The notes: generated from the sequence alone by a model not told the origin. Shown: positions 52,971 to 61,669, counted from the first letter of the stretch. The stretch is 64,000 nt of DNA from Halorussus marinus (GCF_004765795.1 NZ_SBIV01000002.1:186001-250000); one strand, 5' to 3'. Translations and numbers: made by a program.

Positions 52971-53803
52971 TCGAGAGGGTCCTCGCGGTCCCGGACCCAC
53001 GCCTCGCTCTCGAACTTGGCCGTCGCGCGGTCGCGTGCGCGATCGAGTTCGTCGTCGGTCCACGAACCGGCCTCGGCATCGGCCCACTCTCTGAGGGCGT
53101 CTTCGACGGCCTCGACGGCGTCCTCGCGGGCGACGCCCGCCTGTTCGCGTATCGACGTCACGCGCTCGCGGAACTCGGCGGGCGTCGTCGCCGGGTCGGC
53201 GAACGTCGCGAGGTGGCGCTCGGCGTCGACGTCGAACTTGAGCGAGCCGTGCTGGATGACCGCGTCCTTCCGGCGGTACTGGGCGTTGCCCGAGATCTTG
53301 CGAGCGTGGCCGTCGGCGCGGTCTGTCGAACCGCCCGCGACCACGTCGTGAGCGGGGTGGAGCTCCCGGAGGTAGCAGGCGGGCTGGTGGATCTCGGGGA
53401 GCTTCTCGTCGGTGAACTCGGCGTCCACCCCGAGGCGTTCGAAGGCGTCGAAGATCGGCTCGCAGAGGAGCTCGTAGGTCTCCATCAGATCGCCCGGAAG
53501 CTCGTCGGCGGGCGCGACGATGGTGTAGGAGATGTCGGCGTACTCGTCGTGATAGATGCCGCCACCGCCGGTCGGGCGCCGGGTGACGGTGATCCCCTCC
53601 CGGTCGCAGAACTCCCACGCCACCGTGTCGGGGTCCTGCCGGTAGCCAAGCGAGAGGGTGCTCGGCTCCCACCGGTACACCCGGACCGTCCGGGGACCGC
53701 CGGCGGCCGCCGTCTCGGCGGCGACCTCGTCGAGCGCCATGTTCGTCGGGCCGCGCCGGGACTCCTCGGGGATCAGCCGCCACTCGCGGTCGGACAGCGC
53801 CAT
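52967..53803 (-). CDS. lplA: Lipoate-protein ligase A family protein
   Basis: The 278-residue protein carries the biotin/lipoate-ligase fold with RRPTGGGGIYHD (about 72-83) as the lipoyl-AMP loop and the Lys in ARKISGNAQYRRKDAVIQHGS (about 165-185). It would attach lipoate to E2 or GcvH proteins; the C-terminal accessory part is short. ATG 53803 is chosen because ALSDREWRLIPEE matches the family start, and the upstream extension is basic shadow sequence. Confidence 0.85.
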   Translation of the reverse strand: MALSDREWRLIPEESRRGPTNMALDEVAAETAAAGGPRTVRVYRWEPSTLSLGYRQDPDTVAWEFCDREGITVTRRPTGGGGIYHDEYADISYTIVAPADELPGDLMETYELLCEPIFDAFERLGVDAEFTDEKLPEIHQPACYLRELHPAHDVVAGGSTDRADGHARKISGNAQYRRKDAVIQHGSLKFDVDAERHLATFADPATTPAEFRERVTSIREQAGVAREDAVEAVEDALREWADAEAGSWTDDELDRARDRATAKFESEAWVRDREDPLD

Positions 53804-53881
53804 ACCGGGGGTTCGCGCGAGGGGACCAAGTGGATTGCGGAGCCCCGGCGAGGACGGAGCGGGACGAGAAAAGACTAAGTG

Positions 53882-53899
53882 GTTTAGGCCCACCTAAAC
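53882..53899. promoter_or_regulatory. DtxR-type iron box
   Basis: GTTTAGG (53882-53888) and CCTAAAC (53893-53899) form a perfect inverted repeat with the spacer CCCA. It contains TTAGGN4CCTAA, the core recognised by DtxR/IdeR/MntR-like regulators, including haloarchaeal Idr/SirR proteins as far as I recall. It ends five bases before ATG 53904, over the core promoter, as expected for repression by metal. Confidence 0.7.
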
Positions 53900-53903
53900 A
53901 AGT

Positions 53904-54017
53904 ATGAGGTCGACCCGAAAACCCCGAACGCGTCGGAGCCGAGCGTGGGCGTACGTCTGTGCCGGCCTGTTCGGCCCGGCCGAGGCCGACGACCCGGACG
54001 GCGACGACGCGCGATAG
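53904..54017 (+). CDS. 37-residue basic-to-acidic small protein under an iron box
   Basis: A short frame, ATG 53904 to TAG 54015-54017, encodes 37 residues: a basic, Arg-rich front (MRSTRKPRTRRSR), a short hydrophobic middle (AWAYVCAGLFGPA) with one Cys, and an acidic tail. An AAAGACTA box (about 53870-53878) lies about 30 bp upstream, and the operator overlaps the start of transcription. Small size makes the call tentative. If real, it would be a metal-controlled small protein; the downstream rio2 (54073) is not obviously iron related. Confidence 0.5.
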   Translation: MRSTRKPRTRRSRAWAYVCAGLFGPAEADDPDGDDAR

Positions 54018-54072
54018 GCCGTCGAGCGCGGACGCGCGGGGCTTTTACCCGCCCGACGCGTAGGCGCGACTA

Positions 54073-54990
54073 ATGGTTCAGAACGTCGCGGGCATGCTGA
54101 CCGAGTTGGAGCCCGAGGACTTCCACCTGCTGTCGGGCGTCGAGCAGGGGATGCGGTTCTCGGAGTGGGTCGCTCGCGAGAAGATTCCGGAGTTCTCGCG
54201 GCTCACCGCCGAGGAGGTCGACTACCGGCTCGACCGGTGTCTCGACCGCGAACTCTTGGAGCGCCGGACGATTCAGTACGAGGGCTACAAGCTCAAGTTC
54301 GAGGGGTACGACGCGCTTGCGCTACACACCTTCGCCGAGCGCGAGAGCGTCGAGGGGTTCGGCGCGCCCCTCGGAGTGGGCAAGGAGAGCGACGTCTACG
54401 AGGTCCAGTCGTACAAGCCCCTCGCGCTCAAGTACCACCGCGAGGGGTTCACCAACTTCCGGGAGGTGATGAAAGAGCGCGACTACACCGCCGACCGCGA
54501 GCACGTCTCGTGGCTCTACACCGCCCGGAAGGCGGCCGAGCGCGAGTACGAGGCGCTGGAGGCGCTCTACCCCGACGTGGCGGTCCCCCGGCCCGTCGAC
54601 CACAACCGTCACGCGATCGTGATGGAGAAGATCGACGGCGTGGAACTCTCTCGGACGAAGCTAGAGGACGAGCAGGTCGTCGCCGTCCTCGATCTGATCC
54701 TCGCGGAGATGGGCGACGCCTACGCGGCGGGATACGTCCACGCCGACATGAGCGAGTACAACGTCTTCGTCAACGAGGGCGGCATCACCATCTTCGACTG
54801 GCCGCAGGCGACCCCGACCGACCACGAGAACGCCGCCGAACTGCTCGAACGCGACGTCGAGAACGTTGTCGGGTACTTCCGACGGAAATACCCCCGAATC
54901 GTGCCCGACGAGGTCGACGCCGCCGGGCTGGCGACCGGCCTCGCGGACGGGTCGTTCGAGTCCGTCCGCGAGTACGGCTCAGAACACTAG
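54073..54990 (+). CDS. rio2: RIO2 family serine protein kinase
   Basis: The 305-residue protein has an N-terminal winged helix (about 5-95) and a RIO kinase domain: P-loop equivalent [10 protein letters not shown] (about 98-107), catalytic Lys in [21 protein letters not shown] (about 222-232) as catalytic loop and IFDWPQA (about 239-245) as the metal loop. RIO2 assists late maturation of the small ribosomal subunit in eukaryotes and archaea. Its stop codon region overlaps the DUF1328 gene on the other strand by 12 bases. Confidence 0.96.
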   Translation: MVQNVAGMLTELEPEDFHLLSGVEQGMRFSEWVAREKIPEFSRLTAEEVDYRLDRCLDRELLERRTIQYEGYKLKFEGYDALALHTFAERESVEGFGAPLGVGKESDVYEVQSYKPLALKYHREGFTNFREVMKERDYTADREHVSWLYTARKAAEREYEALEALYPDVAVPRPVDHNRHAIVMEKIDGVELSRTKLEDEQVVAVLDLILAEMGDAYAAGYVHADMSEYNVFVNEGGITIFDWPQATPTDHENAAELLERDVENVVGYFRRKYPRIVPDEVDAAGLATGLADGSFESVREYGSEH

Positions 54991-55131
54991 CGATACCACC
55001 GCCAACACGAGGAACACGATCACCAGCCACTTCGCGACGTCCATCGACAGGCCCGCGATCCCGCCCGCGCCGAGCGCGCCGGCGATGATGGCGAGGACGA
55101 AGAACGCGATCGCGAGTTCGAGGACCGCCAT
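54979..55131 (-). CDS. DUF1328 family small membrane protein
   Basis: The 50-residue protein has two helices (2-25 and 31-49) separated by the [13 protein letters not shown] turn that is typical of DUF1328. Its role is unknown; such genes are often stress responsive in bacteria. ATG 55131 is preferred to the upstream in-frame start, whose translation has no family match. A TTAGTTATTA element near 55229-55238 could be the promoter, with a leader of about 70 nt. Confidence 0.8.
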   Translation of the reverse strand: MAVLELAIAFFVLAIIAGALGAGGIAGLSMDVAKWLVIVFLVLAVVSLVF

Positions 55132-55309
55132 GCTATCGACCCCCGAAACCGCAGGGCGATCGAACGGCCGTGCGCCGACGGCGCAGTTGGAGTTCCTGCA
55201 TGACAGCACGTACCCGCTCTCCACCGTTAGTTATTAGCCGGGTATGTCTCCGATAAGCCGGCGTTAGTGCGTGGGACGGTCGGGAACGGTTGCAACGGAA
55301 GACGAAGCC

Positions 55310-55507
55310 CTTAAATCCGAACGACGAGAACTCCGAGTAACTCGCTGGCGGACGGGCACCAGCGGGCACCTGCGCGTCGCGCCGACCGCTTCCGGTCGGT
55401 CGCGACCGCGGGACGGAATGTGGCCTGCGGGGTGCGTTGCACCTCGGGACGTCGAGCGGGGTCGCCCGCGAGACGGGGCTGAACCACCAACGCCCGTGGT
55501 GATAACC
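55310..55507 (+). promoter_or_regulatory. rpl15e promoter and long structured 5' leader
   Basis: CTTAAAT at 55310-55316 predicts a start near 55340 and a leader of about 168 nt, much longer than other leaders here. It contains several hairpins: CCGACCG-CTTC-CGGTCGG (55382-55399), GGTGC-GTT-GCACC (55431-55443), GCGGG-GTCG-CCCGC (55456-55469) and ACCAC...GTGGT (55483-55500). The last covers part of the Shine-Dalgarno sequence GGTGAT (55498-55503). The region from 55132 to 55309 shows no gene. Confidence 0.6.
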
Positions 55508-56098
55508 ATGGCAAAGAGCTTCTACTCGCACATCAAGGACGCGTGGAAAAACCCCAACGACGGGGATCTCGGCGAACTGCAGTGGCAGCGAAAGCAGGAG
55601 TGGCGCGAGCAGGGCGCCATCGAGCGCATCGAGCGACCGACGCGCCTCGACAAGGCCCGCGAACTCGGCTACAAGGCCAAACAGGGCGTCGTGCTGGCTC
55701 GGGTCAGCGTCCGGAAGGGCTCGGCCCGCAAAGAGCGGTTCACCGCGGGCCGCCGGTCGAAGCGCCAGGGCGTCAACCGGATCTACCGGCGCAAGAACCT
55801 CCAGCGCATCGCCGAGGAGCGTTCGAGCCGGAAGTACCGCAACCTGCGCGTGCTCAACTCCTACTGGGTCGGCGAAGACGGCAGTCAGAAGTGGTTCGAA
55901 GTGATCATGATCGACCCCGAGCACGGCGCCATCCAGAGCGACGACGAGCTGAACTGGATCTGCGACGACAACCACAAGGGTCGGGCCTTCCGCGGGCTGA
56001 CCAGCGCGGGCAAGAGCAACCGGGGCCTCCAGCAGAAGGGCAAGGGCACCGAGCATAACCGCCCGAGCAACAACGGCGGTCAGGGCCGCGCGAAGTAG
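55508..56098 (+). CDS. rpl15e: 50S ribosomal protein L15e
   Basis: The 196-residue protein matches archaeal and eukaryotic L15e over its length: AKSFYSHIKDAWKNP start, RLDKARELGYKAKQGVVLAR, GRRSKRQGVNR, ERSSRKYRNLRVLNSYWVG and a Gly/Asn/Lys-rich end. It binds 23S rRNA near the peptidyl-transferase exit side. It is monocistronic with a long leader that suggests feedback control of translation. Start ATG 55508, four bases after GGTGAT. Confidence 0.98.
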   Translation: MAKSFYSHIKDAWKNPNDGDLGELQWQRKQEWREQGAIERIERPTRLDKARELGYKAKQGVVLARVSVRKGSARKERFTAGRRSKRQGVNRIYRRKNLQRIAEERSSRKYRNLRVLNSYWVGEDGSQKWFEVIMIDPEHGAIQSDDELNWICDDNHKGRAFRGLTSAGKSNRGLQQKGKGTEHNRPSNNGGQGRAK

Positions 56099-56182
56099 CC
56101 CCCGGACGTTCGAACACAGTTTTCCGCGATTCGGTCGCCGGCCAGCGGCGGCTTTTTACCCCGAGACCGCCAACGACCGGGC

Positions 56183-56998
56183 ATGAGCCTCTCGCTCGAT
56201 CCGACGCAACTCGACCGCTACTCGCGCCACATCATCATGGACGAGGTGGGGCCGGAGGGCCAGCAGGCCCTGCTCGACGCCGCCGTGCTGGTGGTCGGCG
56301 CCGGCGGGCTCGGATCGCCGGTCGTCCAGTACCTCGCGGCCGCGGGCGTGGGCACGATCGGCGTCGCCGACGACGACGAGGTGGAACTGAGCAACCTCCA
56401 GCGCCAGATCATCCACGGCAACGACGACGTCGGTCGGCCCAAGGTCGAGTCGGCGGCCGACTTCGTCGCGGACCTCAACCCCGACGTCGACGTCGAGACC
56501 CACGAGGTCCGCGTCGAGCCAGACAACGTCGAGGACCTGATCGCGGAGTACGACTTCGTGGTCGACGCGACCGACAACTTCCGGACGCGCTATCTGGTCA
56601 ACGACGCCTGCACGCTCTCGGGGACGCCGTTCTCCCACGGCGCCATCTACAAGTTCGAGGGGCAGGTCACGACCTTCACCACCGAGGAGCCGTGCTACCG
56701 GTGTCTGTTCCCCGAGGCGCCCCCGGAGGGGATGGTCGCCGACTGTGCGACCACCGGCGTGCTCGGCGCGCTCCCGGGAACGATCGGCAACATTCAGGCC
56801 ACCGAGACGCTCAAGTGCCTGCTTGGCGCGGGCGAGCCCCTCGACGGGCGGATGATCTTCTACGACGCGATGGAGATGAGCTTCGAGGAGGTCCAGTTCC
56901 GCCCGAACCCAGACTGTCCGATCTGTGGCGACGACCCCATCGAGTCGGTCGCGGAGGTGTCGTACGCCGAGGAGTCGTGTCCGGTGAACGCGGACTGA
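56183..56998 (+). CDS. ubaA: UbaA, E1-like SAMP-activating enzyme
   Basis: The 271-residue MoeB/ThiF-type protein adenylates the C-terminal glycine of ubiquitin-like SAMPs. It has the nucleotide loop GAGGLGSP (39-46), the Arg finger SRH(15-16), NLQRQ (71-75), the catalytic Cys188 in ADCATTG, and zinc Cys171, Cys174, Cys245 and Cys248. Haloferax UbaA also uses Cys188. It serves SAMPylation, tRNA thiolation with NcsA (35859) and molybdopterin synthesis. Start ATG 56183. Confidence 0.94.
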   Translation: MSLSLDPTQLDRYSRHIIMDEVGPEGQQALLDAAVLVVGAGGLGSPVVQYLAAAGVGTIGVADDDEVELSNLQRQIIHGNDDVGRPKVESAADFVADLNPDVDVETHEVRVEPDNVEDLIAEYDFVVDATDNFRTRYLVNDACTLSGTPFSHGAIYKFEGQVTTFTTEEPCYRCLFPEAPPEGMVADCATTGVLGALPGTIGNIQATETLKCLLGAGEPLDGRMIFYDAMEMSFEEVQFRPNPDCPICGDDPIESVAEVSYAEESCPVNAD

Positions 56999-57044
56999 CG
57001 CGTCGGCGTTTCACGCGGTCGAGCCGGCCGATTTCCGAACCTTG

Positions 57045-57057
57045 AGAATCGGATTCT
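57045..57057. promoter_or_regulatory. AGAATC-G-GATTCT palindrome next to the doxX TATA box
   Basis: A 13 bp perfect palindrome ends three bases before TTATAT (57060-57065), covering the BRE position. A second palindrome, TCACATGTGA, lies at 57085-57094 at the expected transcription start. Such placement fits regulator binding. Confidence 0.5.
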
Positions 57058-57105
57058 ACTTATATGTCTCCGGGGAGCCACGGTTCACATGTGAGGTGAA
57101 CGACG

Positions 57106-57675
57106 ATGGCCACTACCCAAATCACAGACGACGCGAATTCGTTCGAGAGCACCATCGGCGGGGTCACGGTCCGAGGCAAGGCCCACAGCCTGAGCGCGTG
57201 GTTCGTGCTTGCGCTCCGGCTCATGATGGGGTACGCGTTCTTCTACTCCGGCTGGACGAAGATCGCGGCCGCCGAGCCGTTCGACGCGCAGGGGTACCTC
57301 CTCCACGGGGTCGCCGACGCGAGCCCGCTGGTCGGGGTGTTTACGTGGATGGGCAACACCCCCTGGTTCGTCGACTTCGTGAACGTCGCGGTGCCGTGGG
57401 GCGAGCTCCTCATCGGGCTCGGGCTCCTCGTCGGCGCAATGGTCCGGCTCGCGGCGTTCTTCGGGGCCTTCATGATGCTGATGTTCTACTTCGGCAACTG
57501 GGAGGTCGCCCACGGGCTCATCAACGGTGACTTCGCGTACATGCTCGTGTTCCTCGCGGTCGCGGCGTTCGGCGCCGGCCGGATCGTGGGGCTCGACGCG
57601 CTGATCGAGAAGTTCGAACTCGACGGCGAAGCGCTGGTCGAGAAGTACCCGAAGCTCCGGTACGTGCTCGGGTGA
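57106..57675 (+). CDS. DoxX family membrane protein
   Basis: The 189-residue protein has four helices; the first includes RLMMGYAFFYSGWTKI (about 38-53), typical of DoxX. Others are GELLIGLGLLVGAMVRLAAF, FMMLMFYFGNW and YMLVFLAVAAFGAGR. DoxX proteins are linked to quinone redox chemistry or thiol stress. A Shine-Dalgarno GGTGA (57095-57099) precedes ATG 57106, unlike the leaderless genes nearby. Two palindromes in the promoter suggest regulation. Confidence 0.9.
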   Translation: MATTQITDDANSFESTIGGVTVRGKAHSLSAWFVLALRLMMGYAFFYSGWTKIAAAEPFDAQGYLLHGVADASPLVGVFTWMGNTPWFVDFVNVAVPWGELLIGLGLLVGAMVRLAAFFGAFMMLMFYFGNWEVAHGLINGDFAYMLVFLAVAAFGAGRIVGLDALIEKFELDGEALVEKYPKLRYVLG

Positions 57676-57741
57676 CCGACTCGCGTCCCACCGGGACCGA
57701 CGGTCCCGGACCCCTTCGACGCTCGACGCTTCGGGCCGTCG

Positions 57742-58359
57742 TCAACGTTCGGTGAACGCGTGACGCATGAACCGCAACTGAGTCGCGTAGTCGTTCCATT
57801 CCTCTCTCGTCGTGAGCGCGTACTCCGCGAGCGGTTGGTTCCGGATCAGTTCGAGCTCGACGAGCCGCGTTCGAGCCGGCGTCGGGAGCCGTTCGAACGA
57901 CTTGACGGTCCGACCGGTCTTGCGCGGGCGGCCGCCGGCCGAGAACCGAACCGGATCGGCGTCTTCGATCGCACCCCGGCGCGAGCGGATCCAGATCTCG
58001 TACTCGCCGAACGGCTCGGTGTCGGTCGGCGGGCCGTCGCGAGTGATCTGTGCCTTGAAGCGCATCCCGGGCGACGGGAGCGCCGACCGCTCCCAGAGGA
58101 ACCCGTCGACGGTCAGTTTGAGCTCTCGGGCCCGGGTCACCCCGCCGTTGAACCGGAGCTTCCCACACCGGTAGGTCGCGTCGCCGATAGCGAAGTCATC
58201 GAGCGCCTCGTATCGGACGTCGGTCTCGTACTGGAACGGTAACGGCGTGTGGAACGCCTGTTCGCGGATCGGGCGGCGCTCGCGGTCGTCGCCAGCGTCC
58301 GACGACGACCCGGCCCACTCGCGGGCGTTCCCGTCTTTGGGATCGATCCACGTCGACAT
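57742..58359 (-). CDS. Conserved haloarchaeal protein, unknown function
   Basis: The 205-residue soluble protein has an acidic N-terminus (WIDPKDGNAREWAGS) and beta-rich central region with YETDVRYEALDDFAIG, CGKLRFNGG, and LTVDGFLWERSALPSPGMRF, and a C-terminal helical part. No membrane segment and no catalytic motif. ATG 58359 lies about 27 bp after TTTATACT (58382-58389). The promoter contains AATGAT-TT-ATCATT (58364-58377). I do not recognise a family. Confidence 0.65.
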   Translation of the reverse strand: MSTWIDPKDGNAREWAGSSSDAGDDRERRPIREQAFHTPLPFQYETDVRYEALDDFAIGDATYRCGKLRFNGGVTRARELKLTVDGFLWERSALPSPGMRFKAQITRDGPPTDTEPFGEYEIWIRSRRGAIEDADPVRFSAGGRPRKTGRTVKSFERLPTPARTRLVELELIRNQPLAEYALTTREEWNDYATQLRFMRHAFTER

Positions 58360-58389
58360 ACGTAATGATTTATCATTTTGTAGTATAAA
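58357..58389 (-). promoter_or_regulatory. Promoter with TTTATACT, AATCATTnCGTATG and a palindrome
   Basis: On the minus strand TTTATACT (58382-58389), an 11-base gap, AATCATT, one base, then CGTATG with the start codon. AATGAT and ATCATT (58364-58377) form an exact inverted repeat with spacer TT, a possible operator. The same order of elements is found at 47536-47567. Confidence 0.5.
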
Positions 58390-58615
58390 TCTACCGGGGC
58401 GACACGCCACCGGGCGCCCGACCGCAGACGAGAGCGGCCGCGCCGCCAGACCGGCCGTTCGTCGGTCGTACCGCCGAGCGTCCGAGTCCGCCCGTGTCGC
58501 GGCCGCCACGCTCGTCTCGGAATCTCGTCCGTTCCGCCGACTGGACGAGGGGGCAGTTCCGGCCGAACTACGGGCGATCCCCGACCTTTTGTGCCGGCCG
58601 ACGCTACCCCGGGGT

Positions 58616-59245
58616 ATGAGCCAGTCCGCAGCGACCGTCACGGTGTACTCCGATTACGTCTGTCCGTTCTGCTATCTCGGCCGCGAGTCGCTCCGGGAGT
58701 ACCGGGCGTCCCGCGAGGGCGACCTCGAAGTCGACTGGCACCCGTTCGACCTCCGGTCGGGCAAGCGCAACCCCGACGGGACGATCGACCACTCGGTCGA
58801 GGACGGAAAGGGCGAGGACTACTACGAACAGGCCCGCGAGAACGTCCGGCGCCTCCAAGAAGAGTACGGCGTCGAGATGGCCCAGGAGATCGCGACCGAC
58901 GTCGACTCGCTTCCCGCCCAGATCGCCTCCTACTACGTGAAGACTAACCGCGACTACGAGACGTGGCTGGCGTTCGACGTCGCGATCTTCGAGGCGCTCT
59001 GGCAGGACGGGGCCGACATCGGCGACGCGGACCTGCTGGTCGACCTCGCCGAGGAGGCCGGGGTCGACGGAGCCGAGATCCAGTCGGCGCTCGACGACGA
59101 GCGCCTCCGCGAGGCGGTCCGCGCGAAGTTCACCGAGGCCCAACAGCAGGGCGTGACCGGCGTCCCGACGTTCGCCTACGACGGCCACGCCGCCCGCGGG
59201 GCCGTCCCCCCGGAACACCTCGAACGACTGGTCGAGGGGACCTGA
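58616..59245 (+). CDS. DsbA family (FrnE-like) thiol oxidoreductase
   Basis: The 209-residue protein has the thioredoxin-fold active site C16-P-F-C19 in DYVCPFCYLGRE, a helical insertion, and GVTGVPTFAYDG (about 178-189) containing the cis-Pro. It lacks a signal peptide, so it acts in the cytoplasm; FrnE-like members are linked to oxidative stress resistance or polyketide chemistry. ATG 58616. It heads a run of five same-strand genes to 62413 with mixed functions. Confidence 0.9.
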   Translation: MSQSAATVTVYSDYVCPFCYLGRESLREYRASREGDLEVDWHPFDLRSGKRNPDGTIDHSVEDGKGEDYYEQARENVRRLQEEYGVEMAQEIATDVDSLPAQIASYYVKTNRDYETWLAFDVAIFEALWQDGADIGDADLLVDLAEEAGVDGAEIQSALDDERLREAVRAKFTEAQQQGVTGVPTFAYDGHAARGAVPPEHLERLVEGT

Positions 59246-59303
59246 GCCCCGAACGCGCGGTCGACTCCACGCGCTTTTACGCTCGCGGTGCGTACCCCAC
59301 GCT

Positions 59304-59957
59304 ATGAGCGAAACAGCCGAGCGCGTCGCGACGGCCTGTCCGTCGTGTTCGCCCGACGCCGAGACCGTCCACGAGGTGCTGTCCTCGGGCGGCGGTCGCG
59401 TCACCGTGCGGTGCACCGAGTGCAGTCACGTCCACAAGACCCAGATCGAGCGCGAAGACGACGTCGAGCGCGACGTCGTCGTCTCACAGGACGGCGAGTC
59501 GTTCACCGCGACCGCCGAGGCGCCGCCCTCAGAGACGGTGGCGGTCGGCGAGGAGTTCGTCCTCGAAACGCCCGAGGCGATCATGGTCGTCCGGATCACC
59601 GACCTCCAACTCGGCGACGAGGTTCGGAAAGAAGAGGCCACGGTCGAGGACGTCGAGACGTTCTGGACCCGCGCGGTCGACAACGTCCGCGTGAACGTCA
59701 CCGTCAATCCCGACGACGGCCGCGAGGAGGAATCAAAGAGCGTCAAGGTCGACGTGCCCGGCGACTTCGAGTTCGAGGTCGGGGCAAGCGAGGAGTTCGG
59801 CGACGAGAAGTTCCGAGTCAAGTCGATCGCGCTCCGCGACGACGCCGTCGGCTACGACTTCGACCCGCTCAGCGAGGACGGCGACACCGCGGTCGCGAAG
59901 GACGTCAAACGAGTGTACGCCGACGACGAGACCTCGTCGGCCTGGTCGGCGTGGTAA
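59304..59957 (+). CDS. HVO_0476 family zinc finger protein
   Basis: The 217-residue protein starts with a zinc ribbon, CPSCSPDAETVHEV (12-25) and CTECSHVHK (37-45), and has a beta-rich C-terminal body with VRITDLQLGDEVR and the end SAWSAW. This is a conserved haloarchaeal family named for a Haloferax protein, with no established function. The downstream pcm gene starts 15 bp after its stop, with a strong GGGGGTGAG in the gap, so they are probably co-transcribed. The ribbon may bind RNA or protein. Confidence 0.85.
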   Translation: MSETAERVATACPSCSPDAETVHEVLSSGGGRVTVRCTECSHVHKTQIEREDDVERDVVVSQDGESFTATAEAPPSETVAVGEEFVLETPEAIMVVRITDLQLGDEVRKEEATVEDVETFWTRAVDNVRVNVTVNPDDGREEESKSVKVDVPGDFEFEVGASEEFGDEKFRVKSIALRDDAVGYDFDPLSEDGDTAVAKDVKRVYADDETSSAWSAW

Positions 59958-59971
59958 GGGGGTGAGCGAGC

Positions 59972-60625
59972 GTGACACCGGGTGGGGGCCCGAGCTTCGA
60001 GGACGCGCGCGAACGCATGGTCGGCCGGCTCGCCGACCGCGAGGACCTGTCGGAGGCGACGCTCGCGGCGATGCGGGCGGTCCCGCGCCACGAGTTCGTT
60101 CCGCCGAACCGCCGCGACCGGGCCTACGAGGACCGACCGTTACCGATCGGCGACGACCAGACGATCAGCGCGCCCCACATGGTGGCGTCGATGGTCGACC
60201 AGCTCGACCTCGATTCCGGCGAATCGGTCCTCGAAATCGGGACCGGGTGTGGGTATCACGCCGCGGTCACCGCCGAAGTCGTCGGGGCCGAGAACGTCTC
60301 CAGCGTCGAGTACCACGAGTCGCTCGCCGAGTCGGCCCGCGAGCGACTCGCCGAGTTGGGCTACGGCGACGTCTCGATCCGGGTCGGCGACGGCCACGAG
60401 GGGTGGCGGGCACACGCGCCGTACGACGCCGCCTACCTGACCTGCGCCGCGACCGCGCTCCCCGAGGCGGTGGTCGAACAGGTACGACCCGGCGGACGAC
60501 TGCTCGGCCCGATCGGCGCGGCGGCCGGCGCCCAGCGGCTCGTCTACGCCCGGCGGCGGGCCGACGGATCGCTCGATCGGGAGACCCGCGGCCGGGTCCG
60601 GTTCGTCCCGATGCAGGAAGACTAA
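59972..60625 (+). CDS. pcm: Protein-L-isoaspartate O-methyltransferase
   Basis: The 217-residue SAM-dependent enzyme repairs isoaspartyl damage. The motifs are LEIGTGCGYHAAV (87-99), VSSVEYHESLA, IRVGDGHEGW and the catalytic Ser/Thr in the DDQTISAPHMVA loop (about 61-72). Start GTG 59972 follows GGGGGTGAG. Second copy in this window at 61670, which is more diverged. Confidence 0.93.
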   Translation: MTPGGGPSFEDARERMVGRLADREDLSEATLAAMRAVPRHEFVPPNRRDRAYEDRPLPIGDDQTISAPHMVASMVDQLDLDSGESVLEIGTGCGYHAAVTAEVVGAENVSSVEYHESLAESARERLAELGYGDVSIRVGDGHEGWRAHAPYDAAYLTCAATALPEAVVEQVRPGGRLLGPIGAAAGAQRLVYARRRADGSLDRETRGRVRFVPMQED

Positions 60626-60650
60626 GCCGCCCGAGGCTCCTTCTGTCGGT

Positions 60651-61562
60651 ATGGACTACCGCGAAGCGCTGCTGTTGCGAGCCGCCCGCGAGAGCGGCGT
60701 GCTGGCGGCGGTGACCACCGACGCCGGGACGCCGAACGCGGTCGCCGACCGGGCCGGCGTGACCGAGCGCGCCGCCCGCATCACCCTCGACGCGATGGCG
60801 GAACTGGGCTACCTCGAATCGGTCGACGGCGAGTACGAGATCACGAACCGCGCGCTCGGGTTCGTCGCCAAGGCCGACGTGCGCTCGATCGGACCCGTGC
60901 CACACGCCCTCGACTGCGTCGAGCGGTGGATCCGACTCCCCGAGACCATGGCGTCGGGCGAGCCGCCCGAACCGCCCGCCGAGTGGACGACCAACTTCGC
61001 GGGCGCGATGGCCAGCGTCGACGAGGCCCTCGTCCGGGCGTGTGTCACCGCCGCGGTCCACCGCAACCCCGACGCCGAGCGCGTCCTCGACGCGGGCGGC
61101 GGCCCCGGAGCGTTCGCGGCGGAGTTCGCCAGCCGCGGGTTCGACGTGACGCTGTTCGACCGGCCGGACGTGATCGACATCGACCGGAAACTCCTCGAAC
61201 ACGAACCGATCGAGCTGGTCGAAGGCGATGCGACCGAGAGCCTGCCGGCAGGGTTCGATCTGGTGTTCTGCTCGCGGGTCGCCCACGGGCTCGGCCCCGA
61301 CGAGAACCGCCGACTGCTCGCCAACGCGTACGACGCGCTCGACCCGGGCGGCGCGGTCGTCCTCGTCGACAGCCTCCGGGGCCGGGCCGACGGCGCCGCT
61401 CTGCTCGGCGCGCACATGCTCGCCCAGACCGAGCGCGGCGATACCTACACCGAGGCCCGGTTCACCGAGTGGCTGGAAGCCGCCGGCTTCGAGTCGATCG
61501 AGGTCCGGGACGTGCCCGGCACCGACCGACAGGTCGTCGCCGGGCGACGACCGACCGAGTGA
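60651..61562 (+). CDS. O-methyltransferase (family 2 type) with N-terminal winged helix
   Basis: The 303-residue protein has an N-terminal winged-helix dimerisation domain (about 8-90: NAVADRAGVTERAARITLDAMAELGYL) and a C-terminal SAM domain with VLDAGGGPGAFAAEFA (145-160) and DVTLFDRPDVI. The fold resembles hydroxyindole or caffeate O-methyltransferases. The substrate is unknown; the context is two isoaspartyl-methyltransferase genes. ATG 60651. Confidence 0.85.
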   Translation: MDYREALLLRAARESGVLAAVTTDAGTPNAVADRAGVTERAARITLDAMAELGYLESVDGEYEITNRALGFVAKADVRSIGPVPHALDCVERWIRLPETMASGEPPEPPAEWTTNFAGAMASVDEALVRACVTAAVHRNPDAERVLDAGGGPGAFAAEFASRGFDVTLFDRPDVIDIDRKLLEHEPIELVEGDATESLPAGFDLVFCSRVAHGLGPDENRRLLANAYDALDPGGAVVLVDSLRGRADGAALLGAHMLAQTERGDTYTEARFTEWLEAAGFESIEVRDVPGTDRQVVAGRRPTE

Positions 61563-61669
61563 GTGGGATCGCCGGGGTCGGGACAGCGTCGGCGCTCGTC
61601 GGCCCGATCGGGCCCCCGAGTCCGGCCGCGGCCGCGCGATTCAAGACCCTCGACCACCACCGTGGAGAT

